The notes: generated from the sequence alone by a model not told the origin. Counted from the stretch's first letter, positions 1 through 8,129 are shown. The stretch: 35,218 bases of DNA from Neoakkermansia glycaniphila (GCF_001683795.1 NZ_LIGX01000001.1:147686-182903); one strand, 5' to 3'. Made by a program: numbers and translations.

Positions 1-487
1 TCGAAAACGGCTACGACTACATGGGACGGCGCTACATGAAAAAAGTCTCCGTCAACGGAACCGTAATCCTGCACCAGCACTACCTCTACCGTGGCTACCT
101 GCAAATCGCGGCCCTCGACCTCACGCGCAGCAACGCCCCGGCCCTCTGGCTCCTCCACTGGGACCCGACCCAGCCCGTAGCGACGCGTCCCCTCTCCCTC
201 CGCAAAAACGGCACATGGTACACCTACGGCCACGACCTCACGAAAAACGTCACCGAACTCTACAAGGCTGACGGAACCATCGCCACGGCCTACGACTACA
301 CCCCATACGGCACCGTCACCGCCAGCGGCATCGACCAGCCCATCCAGTGGAGCAGCGAACACTACGACCCCGAACTCGCCCTCGTCTACTACAACTACCG
401 CCATTACAACCCCGCCGACGGCAGATGGATCAACCGCGACCCCATCGCTGAAGAAGGAGGGAGGAATTTGTACGGGTTTGTTGGAAA
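1..487 (+). repeat. Rhs core repeat copy R1
   Basis: First of seven copies of the GC-rich Rhs core segment. It runs in from the left edge and ends in the GGRNLYGFVGN codons, after which sequence similarity to the other copies stops. Confidence 0.85.
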
Positions 488-824
488 TATTTTGAGGAAT
501 GTCGATTTGAAAGGGTTGAAAGGATATCCTGCTTGCGTCTTAACGAAAGGGATAGTTACTCAACAAGGGAAATTTATTCGGAGGACATGGGTGGGTCCAG
601 AACATATTACTACAAGACGTAAATGCTATTATCGGTGTTATCATCGTGGTACTGACAATTGCTATAGCATACCATGTGTGCCATGGTGTAAAAAAGATCA
701 TGGAGTAGAAATATTGATAACAACTGTTTCAAATAAAACAAATATACCTGCACCTTCTTGTTCCTCAATAATACATCTGATAGAGGACGGGACTCTTCAA
801 AGCGGTGATGTCGTGAGAAGATAA
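1..824 (+). CDS. Rhs/YD-repeat protein, C-terminal end with Cys-rich tip (cassette 1, 5' partial)
   Basis: The frame is open from base 3 of the window, so this is the end of a longer Rhs gene, not a gene starting at the ATG at 21. About 160 visible residues belong to the Rhs core: YRGYLQIAALDL, a WDP motif, the TPYG segment, then DGRWINRDPIAE and GGRNLYGFVGN, the classical junction before the variable tip. The last ~100 residues are an AT-rich, unrelated tip with about eight cysteines and pairs such as KCYYRC and CVPWC. In this family the core forms a shell and the tip is the delivered toxin; I recognise no enzyme here. The stop lies 15 bases before a small membrane-protein gene, the likely immunity gene. 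It is the only copy whose core continues upstream, so it is probably the expressed Rhs of the locus. Confidence 0.85.
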   Translation, partial: ENGYDYMGRRYMKKVSVNGTVILHQHYLYRGYLQIAALDLTRSNAPALWLLHWDPTQPVATRPLSLRKNGTWYTYGHDLTKNVTELYKADGTIATAYDYTPYGTVTASGIDQPIQWSSEHYDPELALVYYNYRHYNPADGRWINRDPIAEEGGRNLYGFVGNILRNVDLKGLKGYPACVLTKGIVTQQGKFIRRTWVGPEHITTRRKCYYRCYHRGTDNCYSIPCVPWCKKDHGVEILITTVSNKTNIPAPSCSSIIHLIEDGTLQSGDVVRR

Positions 825-839
825 CAAATTAATTTCGAT

Positions 840-1082
840 ATGAAAATATACTTAATAATCCTTACATTATTTTTATTACCTATAGATTTTCTTATATTTA
901 AATTTATTGTTTTAAAAGTTTTCTTTAAACAAAATTATGAAGATGCAGAATCTGCTATCTTTGTAAGTTTGTTTGGAGATTGTTTTCGAGATCCGTCTTG
1001 GATAATGATTTTTTTAATGATAATTTGTATGATATTTGTTCATTTGATGTTAGTGTATTTTTATAAAATTATTATGAGATAA
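840..1082 (+). CDS. Small two-helix membrane protein, putative immunity to tip 1
   Basis: An 80-residue AT-rich protein with two hydrophobic segments (about residues 3-30 and 54-76), separated by a short loop containing acidic residues. It starts 15 bases after the toxin stop, where the immunity gene of an Rhs tip normally sits. I recognise no family. The immunity role is inferred from position and from the other cassettes; a membrane location would fit a tip acting on the envelope. Confidence 0.55.
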   Translation: MKIYLIILTLFLLPIDFLIFKFIVLKVFFKQNYEDAESAIFVSLFGDCFRDPSWIMIFLMIICMIFVHLMLVYFYKIIMR

Positions 1083-1086
1083 TGGT

Positions 1087-1236
1087 ATGCATCTTCTTGG
1101 ATATAGTTCCGAGAAACAAAAAATTATCAAATTCACACAAAATGATTTAGATTCTTTATTTGTTAATAAAACGATGTTGTGTTGCTGTAAGAAGAGAAGT
1201 AATACAATTTCACCAAATGATATTGAAAAAGAATAA
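1087..1236 (+). other. Remnant of a displaced toxin tip (about 49 codons)
   Basis: This frame, too short to stand out as a gene, opens right after the stop of the preceding membrane protein. It encodes a polar stretch with motifs such as HLLGYSSEK and CCCKKR, and ends in TAA 13 bases before the next immunity-like gene. That geometry (tip stop, short gap, immunity start) matches the intact cassettes, so I read it as the 3' end of a toxin tip whose body and Rhs core are gone. It could instead be a small gene of its own. Confidence 0.35.
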
Positions 1237-1249
1237 CAATGAATAAAGT

Positions 1250-1627
1250 ATGAAAATAATAGGATATGTGTTTATTTTTGCGATGACTAGTATCAAACCA
1301 TTGATTGCTGATATTCCGATATGTGCATATACCCAACATAGATCGCTTGATAGGGAATCGATCATTGTTCATGGGACACTTACACCGTTTTTCTATAAAG
1401 GAACGGAATACACGACAATAGAAGATCTCGCTAAAGCCTTAAATTCCAAAAAATCTTATCGTTTGGAAATTTCAAAATCGTTGTCTACGCATCGTGAAAT
1501 TAAAGATTTGATCAAACAAATGGAACAAGCAGGTATTTCCATTCATTCCATTCGTTTCAGTCAAAATAATGGACCTCTTCTTAAACCAGTCAAAAAAGAA
1601 GAATTTATGAAGTGGGAAGATAACTAG
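1250..1627 (+). CDS. Secreted 125-residue protein, orphan immunity candidate
   Basis: It begins with a signal peptide (MKIIGYVFIFAMTSIKPLIA, cleavage after about residue 20). The remaining ~105 residues look like a mixed alpha/beta domain; a lysine-rich helix precedes a segment reading AGISIHSIRF, loosely like the periplasmic domain of ExbD proteins, but too weakly to name. It follows a short toxin-tail remnant rather than a full toxin, so it looks like an immunity gene kept after its toxin was lost. It ends with TAG, showing that TAG is used as a normal stop in this locus. A hairpin at 1651-1680 lies just downstream. Confidence 0.6.
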   Translation: MKIIGYVFIFAMTSIKPLIADIPICAYTQHRSLDRESIIVHGTLTPFFYKGTEYTTIEDLAKALNSKKSYRLEISKSLSTHREIKDLIKQMEQAGISIHSIRFSQNNGPLLKPVKKEEFMKWEDN

Positions 1628-1650
1628 AGACTAAACTTGCGGGATTGTAT

Positions 1651-1680
1651 GGTTGGGAGGGAAGATTTTCTCTCCCAACC
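1651..1680 (+). terminator. 12-bp hairpin before cassette 2
   Basis: GGTTGGGAGGGA at 1651-1662 pairs with TCTCTCCCAACC at 1669-1680 (one G-U pair, six-base loop). It sits between the preceding immunity gene and the next Rhs fragment. No T-run follows, so it is at best an atypical terminator. Confidence 0.5.
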
Positions 1681-1702
1681 GTATCCAAAACAGATATGAC
1701 TC

Positions 1703-2171
1703 TGTGGGAGGCGCTACATGAAAAAAGTCACCGTCAACGGAACCGTAGTCCTGCACCAGCACTACCTCTACCGTGGCTACCTGCAAATCGCGGCCCTCGA
1801 CCTCACGCGCAGCAACGCCCCGGCCCTCTGGCTCCTCCACTGGGACCCGACCCAGCCCGTAGCGACGCGCCCCCTCTCCCTCCGCAAAAACGGCACATGG
1901 TACACCTACGGCCACGACCTCACGAAAAACGTCACCGAACTCTACAAGGCGGACGGCACCATCGCCACGGCCTACGACTACACCCCGTACGGCACTGTCA
2001 CCGCCACTGGCATCGACCAGCCCATCCAGTGGAGCAGCGAACACTACGACCCAGAACTCGCCCTCGTCTACTACAACTACCGCCATTACAACCCCGCCGA
2101 CGGCAGATGGATCAACCGCGACCCCATCGCTGAAAAGGGCGGGAGGAATTTGTACGCTTTTGTCGGGAATA
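1703..2171 (+). repeat. Rhs core repeat copy R2
   Basis: Homology to the other copies begins at the codons for GRRYM and ends after GGRNLYAFVGN. A synonymous difference from R1 (GGG AGG in place of GGA CGG) creates a Shine-Dalgarno-like GGGAGG at 1706-1711, six bases before the ATG at 1718. Confidence 0.85.
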
Positions 2172-2881
2172 ATTGTATAAGGTGGAGTGATTGGTTAGGA
2201 TTTGTGCCATTAATTCCGTGGATAGAAGAACATTTTATTCAAGAAATAAAAAACAGAAAGAAAACAGATAATAGTTATCGGAATGCAATTATGAATATAT
2301 GTGTAATTACTGCTGAAGGGTGCATCGGAGTCACAAAAGCAACTCTAGGTCAAATTCATCTAGATATGAGTAGATGCTATGCACAATATGAGGAAGCATA
2401 TCAGAAATTGCAAAGTATGAAAGAAAGCAAAGAATGTGAAAATGCTAAGAATATGTTTGGAGGGAAAGCGTGCCCTCGTATTTTCGGAATTCACACATTT
2501 GAAGGTGAAACTAATAATGGTACGCCGAGAATATTTAAACAACGTCCCGATAAAACATATAATGTTGATTCCGTGATAGATGGAAGACATAAACCAATAA
2601 AAAATCAAGGAGAGGCGGTCGGCCGATATGATTTTTGCATTGTGTCTATAGATGGTAGCACTGTTCAAGGAGCAGACCATTCTGATGGTCCTATGTTAGT
2701 CGATATATTGACTCGATTAGAACAGGAAATTCCTCAGCATATTCTGGATTCAGTCCAAGATGGTGCAATGGATATTTATACGTGGAAGCGAGAGCAATGG
2801 GCGGGATCCTTGGGAAAAGATTATAATCGTGAATTTTGGTGTGTTACTTGTGAGCAAGATGCTATTTTAAATTTACAATGA
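1718..2881 (+). CDS. Orphan Rhs-tip fusion, unknown toxin (cassette 2)
   Basis: A 387-residue protein: residues 1-150 are Rhs core (R2), residues 153-387 an unrelated AT-rich tip. The start at 1718 has GGGAGG six bases upstream, so it could be translated on its own although it lacks the rest of an Rhs shell. The tip has a helical first half with scattered cysteines (MNICVITAEGC, ECENAKNMFGGKAC) and a second half that includes a segment reading HTFEGETNNGTPRIF; I recognise no catalytic motif. The stop TGA is followed three bases later by the immunity gene. Whether this orphan is expressed, or serves only as donor for recombination onto the upstream rhs gene, cannot be told from sequence. Confidence 0.75.
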   Translation: MKKVTVNGTVVLHQHYLYRGYLQIAALDLTRSNAPALWLLHWDPTQPVATRPLSLRKNGTWYTYGHDLTKNVTELYKADGTIATAYDYTPYGTVTATGIDQPIQWSSEHYDPELALVYYNYRHYNPADGRWINRDPIAEKGGRNLYAFVGNNCIRWSDWLGFVPLIPWIEEHFIQEIKNRKKTDNSYRNAIMNICVITAEGCIGVTKATLGQIHLDMSRCYAQYEEAYQKLQSMKESKECENAKNMFGGKACPRIFGIHTFEGETNNGTPRIFKQRPDKTYNVDSVIDGRHKPIKNQGEAVGRYDFCIVSIDGSTVQGADHSDGPMLVDILTRLEQEIPQHILDSVQDGAMDIYTWKREQWAGSLGKDYNREFWCVTCEQDAILNLQ

Positions 2882-2884
2882 AAC

Positions 2885-3685
2885 ATGAATAATAATATTT
2901 TATTTATAATATTTTTTACAAGATGGATAAATTGCGCTTCTGTAGAAGGAATGACCTTTTCTCATCCAAATCTTGATGATTTATTACGGCCATCGGTAGA
3001 TTTGCCTCAAAATAAAGAAGAACAATCTAATCTACCTGGTATTTTTAATGTACCAGGCATATTGGAAGAAGGAAATTATGCCGAACTTAAAAGAGACATG
3101 GGTGCGAATCGTCAGACTTTTGGCCAATATCAATCTTATTTGATGCAGAGTATGCAAAGGGCGGTAAATGGTGATCCTCATGCACAAGTTGTTATAGGCA
3201 ATTACTATGCCCAGAAAGTACGAACATCGTGTGAATCTGTAATTGAATCTGCTACAACTTCTGTAACAAAAAAGGATTATATGAGTTTTGCCTTGGAAGC
3301 AATCAAATGGTACACGCTTGCAGACAATCAGGGGGATATGGAAGCCCCTTACCGCATGTACGAACTGATGTTTCTCATGACATTGCCCAATCGTTCCGGA
3401 GATATTCGAAAGCAGGCGATGGCATTTTTGAAGAAATCGGCAGATGCAGGATACTTCGATGCTCAATGTGCTTTAGGCCGAGCATATATGGAAGTGTATC
3501 AGAATTATGATAATAAGAAACTTGATGGTTCGGATAGTCCGGCTTCGTATTTGTTTGTTGAACGTATTTCGCGTGATGAAAGTTTGCGCAAGGCTTTGGA
3601 ATATTTAGAGAAGGCCATGATGCATGATCATGCAAAAAATTACAAATCATTGGAGGATGATATTAGGAGATTGAAAGTATACTAA
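2885..3685 (+). CDS. Secreted Sel1-like repeat protein, putative immunity to tip 2
   Basis: A 266-residue protein with an N-terminal hydrophobic signal segment (residues 4-19). From about residue 95 it carries helical repeats of Sel1/TPR type: GDPHAQVVIGNYYAQ, then AIKWYTLADNQGD, then FLKKSADAGYFDAQCALGRAYM, and a last LEYLEKAMMHDHAKNY. Sel1 repeats form a protein-binding solenoid, which would suit binding the toxin. It starts three bases after the toxin stop, implying translational coupling. The role is inferred from position; the repeat call itself is fairly firm. The export signal predicts action outside the cytoplasm. Confidence 0.7.
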   Translation: MNNNILFIIFFTRWINCASVEGMTFSHPNLDDLLRPSVDLPQNKEEQSNLPGIFNVPGILEEGNYAELKRDMGANRQTFGQYQSYLMQSMQRAVNGDPHAQVVIGNYYAQKVRTSCESVIESATTSVTKKDYMSFALEAIKWYTLADNQGDMEAPYRMYELMFLMTLPNRSGDIRKQAMAFLKKSADAGYFDAQCALGRAYMEVYQNYDNKKLDGSDSPASYLFVERISRDESLRKALEYLEKAMMHDHAKNYKSLEDDIRRLKVY

Positions 3686-3787
3686 CGCGTTCATCAGAAT
3701 AATACATTGTAGCATGTAATATTTGTGCAGTACATTCTTGATGAAATTCTGTGAATATATTACCTTCGACTAAAAGAGTGTGATTTA

Positions 3788-3819
3788 GCTATCCTGTATT
3801 GTCTCCAATACAGGATAGC
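3788..3819 (+). terminator. 14-bp perfect hairpin before cassette 3
   Basis: GCTATCCTGTATTG at 3788-3801 pairs perfectly with CAATACAGGATAGC at 3806-3819 around a TCTC loop. No clear T-run follows. The CTATCCTGTA half-stem recurs in the hairpin before cassette 5 (8085-8118), but not in the other three. Confidence 0.6.
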
Positions 3820-3855
3820 AGTTTATTATGAGAGTGATAAGGATGTAACAAGTGA

Positions 3856-4989
3856 ATGTTTATTTTTTCCATCAGAGCAAATGGCAGTACCGTCATCGAA
3901 AACGGCTACGACTACATGGGACGGCGCTACATGAAAAGAGTCACCGTCAACGGAACCGTAATCCTGCACCAGCACTACCTCTACCGTGGCTACCTGCAAA
4001 TTGCGGCCCTCGACCTCACGCGCAGCAACGCCCCGGCCCTCTGGCTCCTCCACTGGGACCCGACCCAGCCCATCGCCACCCGCCCGCTCTCCATCCGCAA
4101 GAACGGCACATGGTACACATACGGGCATGATTTGACCAAGAATGTCACGGAACTCTACAAGGCGGACGGCACCATCGCCACGGCCTACGACTACACCCCG
4201 TACGGCTCAGTCACCGTCAACGGCATCGACCAGCCCATCCAGTGGTCCAGCGAACACTACGACCCAGAACTCGCCCTCGTCTACTACAACTACCGCCATT
4301 ACAACCCCGCCGACGGCAGATGGATCAATCGCGACCCCATCGCTGAAAAGGGTGGGCGGAATTTGTACGCTTTTGTCGGGAATGCGCCAACATTATATTG
4401 TGATTCTCTAGGTTTATGGGCGCGAGAAGATGAATGGACATTTTCCTCATCTGGATATAAAGGACATATTTGTGCTCAGGAAAATGATTCGTGGGAAACG
4501 CTTTATAAAGAAATTGCGGGAGAAATAGTTCATATACCTAAAGGTATGCCCGAAAAGGGTAAGATATATGAAGTAGCTCCAATTCTTCAAGCTCTAGAAA
4601 AACAAATTAGAAATAATATTGTTGCTGCAACAAAATCACTAAATGCAAACTTTGGTAAAGTACAATACTTCGATTTAAATTGGCAAGGAGATGAGTTAGA
4701 TAGATTTTTCCATGAAGGAAGAGGTCCATTGGAATGCCATCACGCAGTTTTGGTAGTAGTGGCCAAGGGTGTTATGGATACAGTTGGAAAAAGCGTCTTC
4801 AATGATCTCTTTACATTAAGATCATTTAAAAAACCAGATGGTCAATACTTAATGCAAGTGAAGGCGAGCGATATTAAATCCATGCAACTTGGCGACTGGG
4901 GGTATATAAAAAATGATCCCAGATATGATAGTAGATTAGGATCTTTACAAGGCGAAAATATTATTAAATTAGGTGATGATCAATTCTAG
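3856..4989 (+). CDS. Orphan Rhs-tip fusion interrupted by in-frame TAG (cassette 3)
   Basis: A 377-residue product as it stands. Residues 1-8 come from the junction, 9-176 are Rhs core and the rest is an unrelated tip, mostly helical, with a segment GRGPLECHHAVLVVVAKG of unknown meaning. The stop is TAG at 4987-4989. The same frame then stays open for 60 more codons and closes with TGA at 5170-5172, overlapping the start of the next gene (ATGA). That end is exactly where a toxin tip should stop, so I take the TAG as a nonsense mutation and the original toxin as 438 residues. A truncated tip is probably inactive. Frequent stop-codon readthrough is the alternative. Confidence 0.7.
   Translation: MFIFSIRANGSTVIENGYDYMGRRYMKRVTVNGTVILHQHYLYRGYLQIAALDLTRSNAPALWLLHWDPTQPIATRPLSIRKNGTWYTYGHDLTKNVTELYKADGTIATAYDYTPYGSVTVNGIDQPIQWSSEHYDPELALVYYNYRHYNPADGRWINRDPIAEKGGRNLYAFVGNAPTLYCDSLGLWAREDEWTFSSSGYKGHICAQENDSWETLYKEIAGEIVHIPKGMPEKGKIYEVAPILQALEKQIRNNIVAATKSLNANFGKVQYFDLNWQGDELDRFFHEGRGPLECHHAVLVVVAKGVMDTVGKSVFNDLFTLRSFKKPDGQYLMQVKASDIKSMQLGDWGYIKNDPRYDSRLGSLQGENIIKLGDDQF
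3880..4384 (+). repeat. Rhs core repeat copy R3
   Basis: The longest core copy: homology to R1 extends upstream to at least 3896 and probably to about 3880. The stretch 4068-4150 carries a synonymous allele (CCCATCGCCACCCGCC and following) that is shared with R5 but not with R1, R2, R4 or R6. Confidence 0.85.
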
Positions 4990-5172
4990 GGACATGGTAT
5001 TCCTGTTCCGAGTACCGAAGAAGAAGTGAAAGAAATATTAACCAGAGGATCCTATATGCAGGGCATTAAAGAACCAATTATTGTCTTTGATCAAACAACA
5101 ACGTATTTTCCTCATGTTGCCAAGATTGGACAGGCCGTATTCGATTATAAAAAAAGTAAAAGCATAGTATGA
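4990..5172 (+). pseudogene. Downstream continuation of the cassette 3 toxin after the TAG
   Basis: Sixty sense codons in the same frame as 3856-4989. They begin with GHGIPVPSTEEEV, include EPIIVFDQTTTYFP, and end in KKSKSIV and TGA. No start codon with a good ribosome site lies at its head. The frame stays open with protein-like composition up to the immunity start, which supports a recent single-codon interruption. Confidence 0.65.
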
Positions 5173-5741
5173 TGAAACTATCACAAATCAGTAATATAAA
5201 TATATACTTCATTTTAACATGTGTTATTATTTTTGATTCAGCATATTCCGAAGGAAATATCAAAACACCTCAAGCCTCCAAAGTTATGGATGAACACCTC
5301 ATCAAGATTGATCGAATCATTCCAAATCGAATCACTACAAAACTTCAGTATCAGCAAGTCATTGATAATCTTTTTCAAGAATTAGCAAAAGTATCTGATC
5401 AAGAGATCGTACAGTATATATATGCCATTGATCAGTCTTCTATAGTCGAAGATAAAAAAGATTTATCTATGGGTATTCTGTTTTTGCGATTACGCCAACA
5501 CGATCTTTTACTTGAAGTGTTATCACAAGTTCAAAATATTCCATGGTCAGCGGGATGGCGGCCGCTCTCTTTACATCTATATGAATGTGGAATTAGTGCA
5601 CAAGAAATTGAAACATTAAAAAACAAGGCCGAAAAAGATTCAACGAAAAAAGAACGTTTTGCACTGATTCTTTTAGAATATATGGAAGGCTATATTCCCA
5701 TATCTGCTCCTCTGACAGAAAGAATTCCTTTAAATAAATAG
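5169..5741 (+). CDS. Secreted helical protein, putative immunity to tip 3
   Basis: A 190-residue protein. Residues about 9-27 form a signal peptide (YFILTCVIIFDSAYS, cleavage probably after the SAYS). The mature part is predicted mainly helical and charged, with no recognised family. Its ATG overlaps the TGA that would close the extended toxin frame, a typical toxin-immunity coupling. Because the toxin is interrupted by TAG upstream, translation of this gene may no longer be coupled. It ends in TAG. Confidence 0.6.
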   Translation: MMKLSQISNINIYFILTCVIIFDSAYSEGNIKTPQASKVMDEHLIKIDRIIPNRITTKLQYQQVIDNLFQELAKVSDQEIVQYIYAIDQSSIVEDKKDLSMGILFLRLRQHDLLLEVLSQVQNIPWSAGWRPLSLHLYECGISAQEIETLKNKAEKDSTKKERFALILLEYMEGYIPISAPLTERIPLNK

Positions 5742-5921
5742 GTTCAATCCAACTTTAAAAGTCTCTCTCTGAAGAGAGAAAGGAAAAAATGATAGATGTC
5801 GGAGTGATGATGCTTGAATCTGCATTCATATTTTTTGAGATGTAACAGAAAGGGTATTCCTTTAAATCTCTTGCGTTTCATCACACTGATTTTAGCAATC
5901 TCTCGGCAGTTTTCAATTTAA

Positions 5922-6155
5922 TTGATATGTATTGCGTTTATTGCAAGCTATTTACTCCTAATCTCGACTGTTTCATGGCTTAGATATCCAAAGCAAAAAG
6001 TTCAAAGGGTGATAGTTGTTTTCTCTAATAAATTGCATGATTTACAAATAGTTTATTTAGAATATGTTTCAAGACAAGCTAGAGAAAATGGCATATGGAT
6101 TGTAAACCACGTTCGTGATTGTTTAAGAAACGCCCAACGCCCACTTAGACAATAG
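5922..6155 (+). CDS. Possible small membrane protein (77 codons), uncertain
   Basis: This frame opens directly after a stop and starts with TTG; no ATG or ribosome site supports it. Residues 1-20 are hydrophobic (CIAFIASYLLLISTVSW), followed by a basic region ending in QRPLRQ. It lies between the immunity gene of cassette 3 and the hairpin before cassette 4. It may be a second orphan immunity gene or a decayed fragment. The 180 bases before it (5742-5921) hold no convincing gene. Confidence 0.3.
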   Translation: MICIAFIASYLLLISTVSWLRYPKQKVQRVIVVFSNKLHDLQIVYLEYVSRQARENGIWIVNHVRDCLRNAQRPLRQ

Positions 6156-6166
6156 TCATGGCAACT

Positions 6167-6200
6167 TATGCCTTGGAGGATATGCTTCCTCCAAGGCATA
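6167..6200 (+). terminator. 14-bp perfect hairpin before cassette 4
   Basis: TATGCCTTGGAGGA at 6167-6180 pairs perfectly with TCCTCCAAGGCATA at 6187-6200 around a six-base loop. It starts 11 bases after the stop of the preceding frame. No T-run follows. Confidence 0.6.
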
Positions 6201-6265
6201 TAGTCGAAGCAATGCTATGACTCATTAATTATTAATTTAAAATGAAAAATAGAAGATTATATATG

Positions 6266-6715
6266 TGAAAAGTAACCGTCAACGGAACTATGATCCTGCA
6301 GCAGCACTACCTCTACCGTGGCTACCAGCAAATCGCGGCCCTCGACCTCATGCGCAGCAACGTCCCGGCCCTCTGGTACCTCCACTGGGATCCGACCCAG
6401 CCCGTAGCGACGCGCCCCCTCTCCCTCCGCAAAAACGGCACATGGTACACCTACGGACACGACCTCACGAAAAACGTCACCGAACTCTACAAGGCGGACG
6501 GAACCATCGCCACGGCCTACGACTACACCCCCTACGGCTCAGTCACCGCTACAGGCATCGACCAGCCCATCCAATGGTCCAGCGAACACTACGACCCCGA
6601 ACTCGCCTTCGTCTACTACAACTACCGCCATTACAACCCACTAGATGGTCGTTGGATCAACAGGGATCCCATCGCTGAAAAGGGTGGGCGGAATCTGTAC
6701 GGGTTTGCCCGAAAT
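6266..6715 (+). repeat. Rhs core repeat copy R4
   Basis: Homology starts at the codons for KVTVNG and ends after GGRNLYGFARN. The codon after the equivalent of the usual internal ATG is TGA (6266-6268), so translation cannot start at the homologous methionine. Confidence 0.8.
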
Positions 6716-7291
6716 AGGATAATGGATTTATTCGATTTTTTGGGAACCGAAGAAGGTGATAGTGTCATTAAAGAATGTACGATTATGCTTATTTGGGGAC
6801 ATGGTAATCAAGTTTTAGACTGGGTAGATCAAGAGTGGATTTATTATAATTCGGAGTCATGCAAATTTGGATTATTAGGATGCCAAATCAAGTTGCCTCA
6901 AACTAGGTCGGACTTTCAAATTCCCAATTTTCCAGATGTGTCAAGAGGTAATATTGGTGTAGCGGATACTTCTAAGAATGCGGGATTAAATCCTAATCGA
7001 GGAAGAATATCAGGCGATGTGCGTCAGGGATTTGCTAATTTATTAGCAAAGGCTCGCCAGACAGCAAATGCTGAAGCCCGGCGCCTGTGTGAATGTACAT
7101 CCTGCACCAAGATTACAATGAAATTCATTGCAGTGGGAGATAGGGCCAGATCTGATGATGAGAATAACTTACCCAATAGGGTGATGGGAACGACTGAACA
7201 GGGTAAATGGAATAGATTTATGACATGGGAGATTCGGTGTCCCCAAAAACCTGCTCCGTTTGATGAAAATAAAGTGGCATTTGATGTATAG
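6290..7291 (+). CDS. Orphan Rhs-tip fusion, unknown toxin (cassette 4)
   Basis: A 333-residue protein: residues 1-142 are Rhs core (R4), the rest an AT-rich tip. An in-frame TGA at 6266 forces the start downstream, to the ATG at 6290, about nine codons later than in cassettes 2 and 5. The tip opens with LIWGHGNQVLDW and has cysteine-rich stretches (ESCKFGLLGCQ, LCECTSC). No catalytic motif is recognised. It ends in TAG five bases before the immunity gene, a normal cassette junction, showing that TAG can be the genuine toxin stop. Confidence 0.7.
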   Translation: MILQQHYLYRGYQQIAALDLMRSNVPALWYLHWDPTQPVATRPLSLRKNGTWYTYGHDLTKNVTELYKADGTIATAYDYTPYGSVTATGIDQPIQWSSEHYDPELAFVYYNYRHYNPLDGRWINRDPIAEKGGRNLYGFARNRIMDLFDFLGTEEGDSVIKECTIMLIWGHGNQVLDWVDQEWIYYNSESCKFGLLGCQIKLPQTRSDFQIPNFPDVSRGNIGVADTSKNAGLNPNRGRISGDVRQGFANLLAKARQTANAEARRLCECTSCTKITMKFIAVGDRARSDDENNLPNRVMGTTEQGKWNRFMTWEIRCPQKPAPFDENKVAFDV

Positions 7292-7296
7292 ATCTT

Positions 7297-7929
7297 ATGA
7301 TAAAAGAAATCATTATTTCATGTATTAGTTATATTTTGGGTGTTTTTGATCATGTACAAGAGATAGAAATTCAGCTGAATCTTCCGAAAAATGATGCTTT
7401 TGAATTTAAAATCACTCCTGTTGAAAAGGAATTATCCAAACATTTCTTTTCCAGCCTTGAAGTAAAATCAAAAGCCATTCGAGCAAAGCTGCCTCCTGGT
7501 GAGTATGAATTAAACATTCGCCCGGCAAATGATTCCTTCATTCCTGATTATATTATTTTGGCTCGGTTTAAAGTGCATAGGTCAATGCCTCGTTATTCTG
7601 TGACTGTTCCAGATGGCAAGATGAGAGTATCTTTTCATGAATCATTGTTTTCACCGTTGGCAGAAAATGATATTGGTATCATTCTGGCACGAAATTATTT
7701 TTCAGAAGAATTGAATGCATCGGTTGCTTGTAAGCTGTTATTTCCATTAACTCGTGAGATAGACTCGTATGTGGGAGATTTGCGATATCTAAAAGAAGGT
7801 GTATATACATTATCTGTAATTTATTATGATGAAGATTTATCAGCCAATAACCCTAAAAGATTATTCGATATAAATGTGCAGAAAAGAAACGGCAAGATGA
7901 CTTATTCGATATTGAAAAATAAAAAATGA
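7297..7929 (+). CDS. Putative immunity to tip 4, beta-rich protein
   Basis: A 210-residue protein with a hydrophobic N-terminus (IIISCISYILGVF, residues 5-17), either a weak signal peptide or an anchor. The remainder alternates short hydrophobic strands with charged turns (VQEIEIQLNLP, GEYELNIRPAN, GVYTLSVIYYDE), suggesting two beta-sandwich-like domains. No family is recognised. The start is five bases after the toxin stop. The role is inferred from position. Confidence 0.55.
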   Translation: MIKEIIISCISYILGVFDHVQEIEIQLNLPKNDAFEFKITPVEKELSKHFFSSLEVKSKAIRAKLPPGEYELNIRPANDSFIPDYIILARFKVHRSMPRYSVTVPDGKMRVSFHESLFSPLAENDIGIILARNYFSEELNASVACKLLFPLTREIDSYVGDLRYLKEGVYTLSVIYYDEDLSANNPKRLFDINVQKRNGKMTYSILKNKK

Positions 7930-8084
7930 AGACAAAAGTTCTATTATTGCGAGATATGCATGATATTGTCATTGTTGATAATGGAATGAATGATTATTAA
8001 TGAATTCGAAGATGATGTATTAAAAATGAGAAGTAATTTATCTAAATTACTAAAGTGACACTATGCGTTAAAACTGATTTTATC

Positions 8085-8118
8085 TACTATCCTGTACCAG
8101 AAATGGTACAGGATAGTA
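8085..8118 (+). terminator. 15-bp perfect hairpin before cassette 5
   Basis: TACTATCCTGTACCA at 8085-8099 pairs perfectly with TGGTACAGGATAGTA at 8104-8118 around a GAAA tetraloop. The central CTATCCTGTA is shared with the hairpin before cassette 3. It ends 15 bases before the ATG of cassette 5, with no T-run. Confidence 0.6.
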
Positions 8119-8129
8119 AATTAGATTGT

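Noticed and set aside
5789..5845. 18-codon frame after a purine-rich stretch downstream of 5741
   Set aside because: The GGA-rich upstream sequence resembles a ribosome site, but the peptide is too short and no conservation can be judged.
7926..8000. 24-codon frame overlapping the end of the cassette 4 immunity gene (ATGA)
   Set aside because: Too short, with no motif or ribosome site beyond the overlap; it could be another remnant, but nothing supports it.
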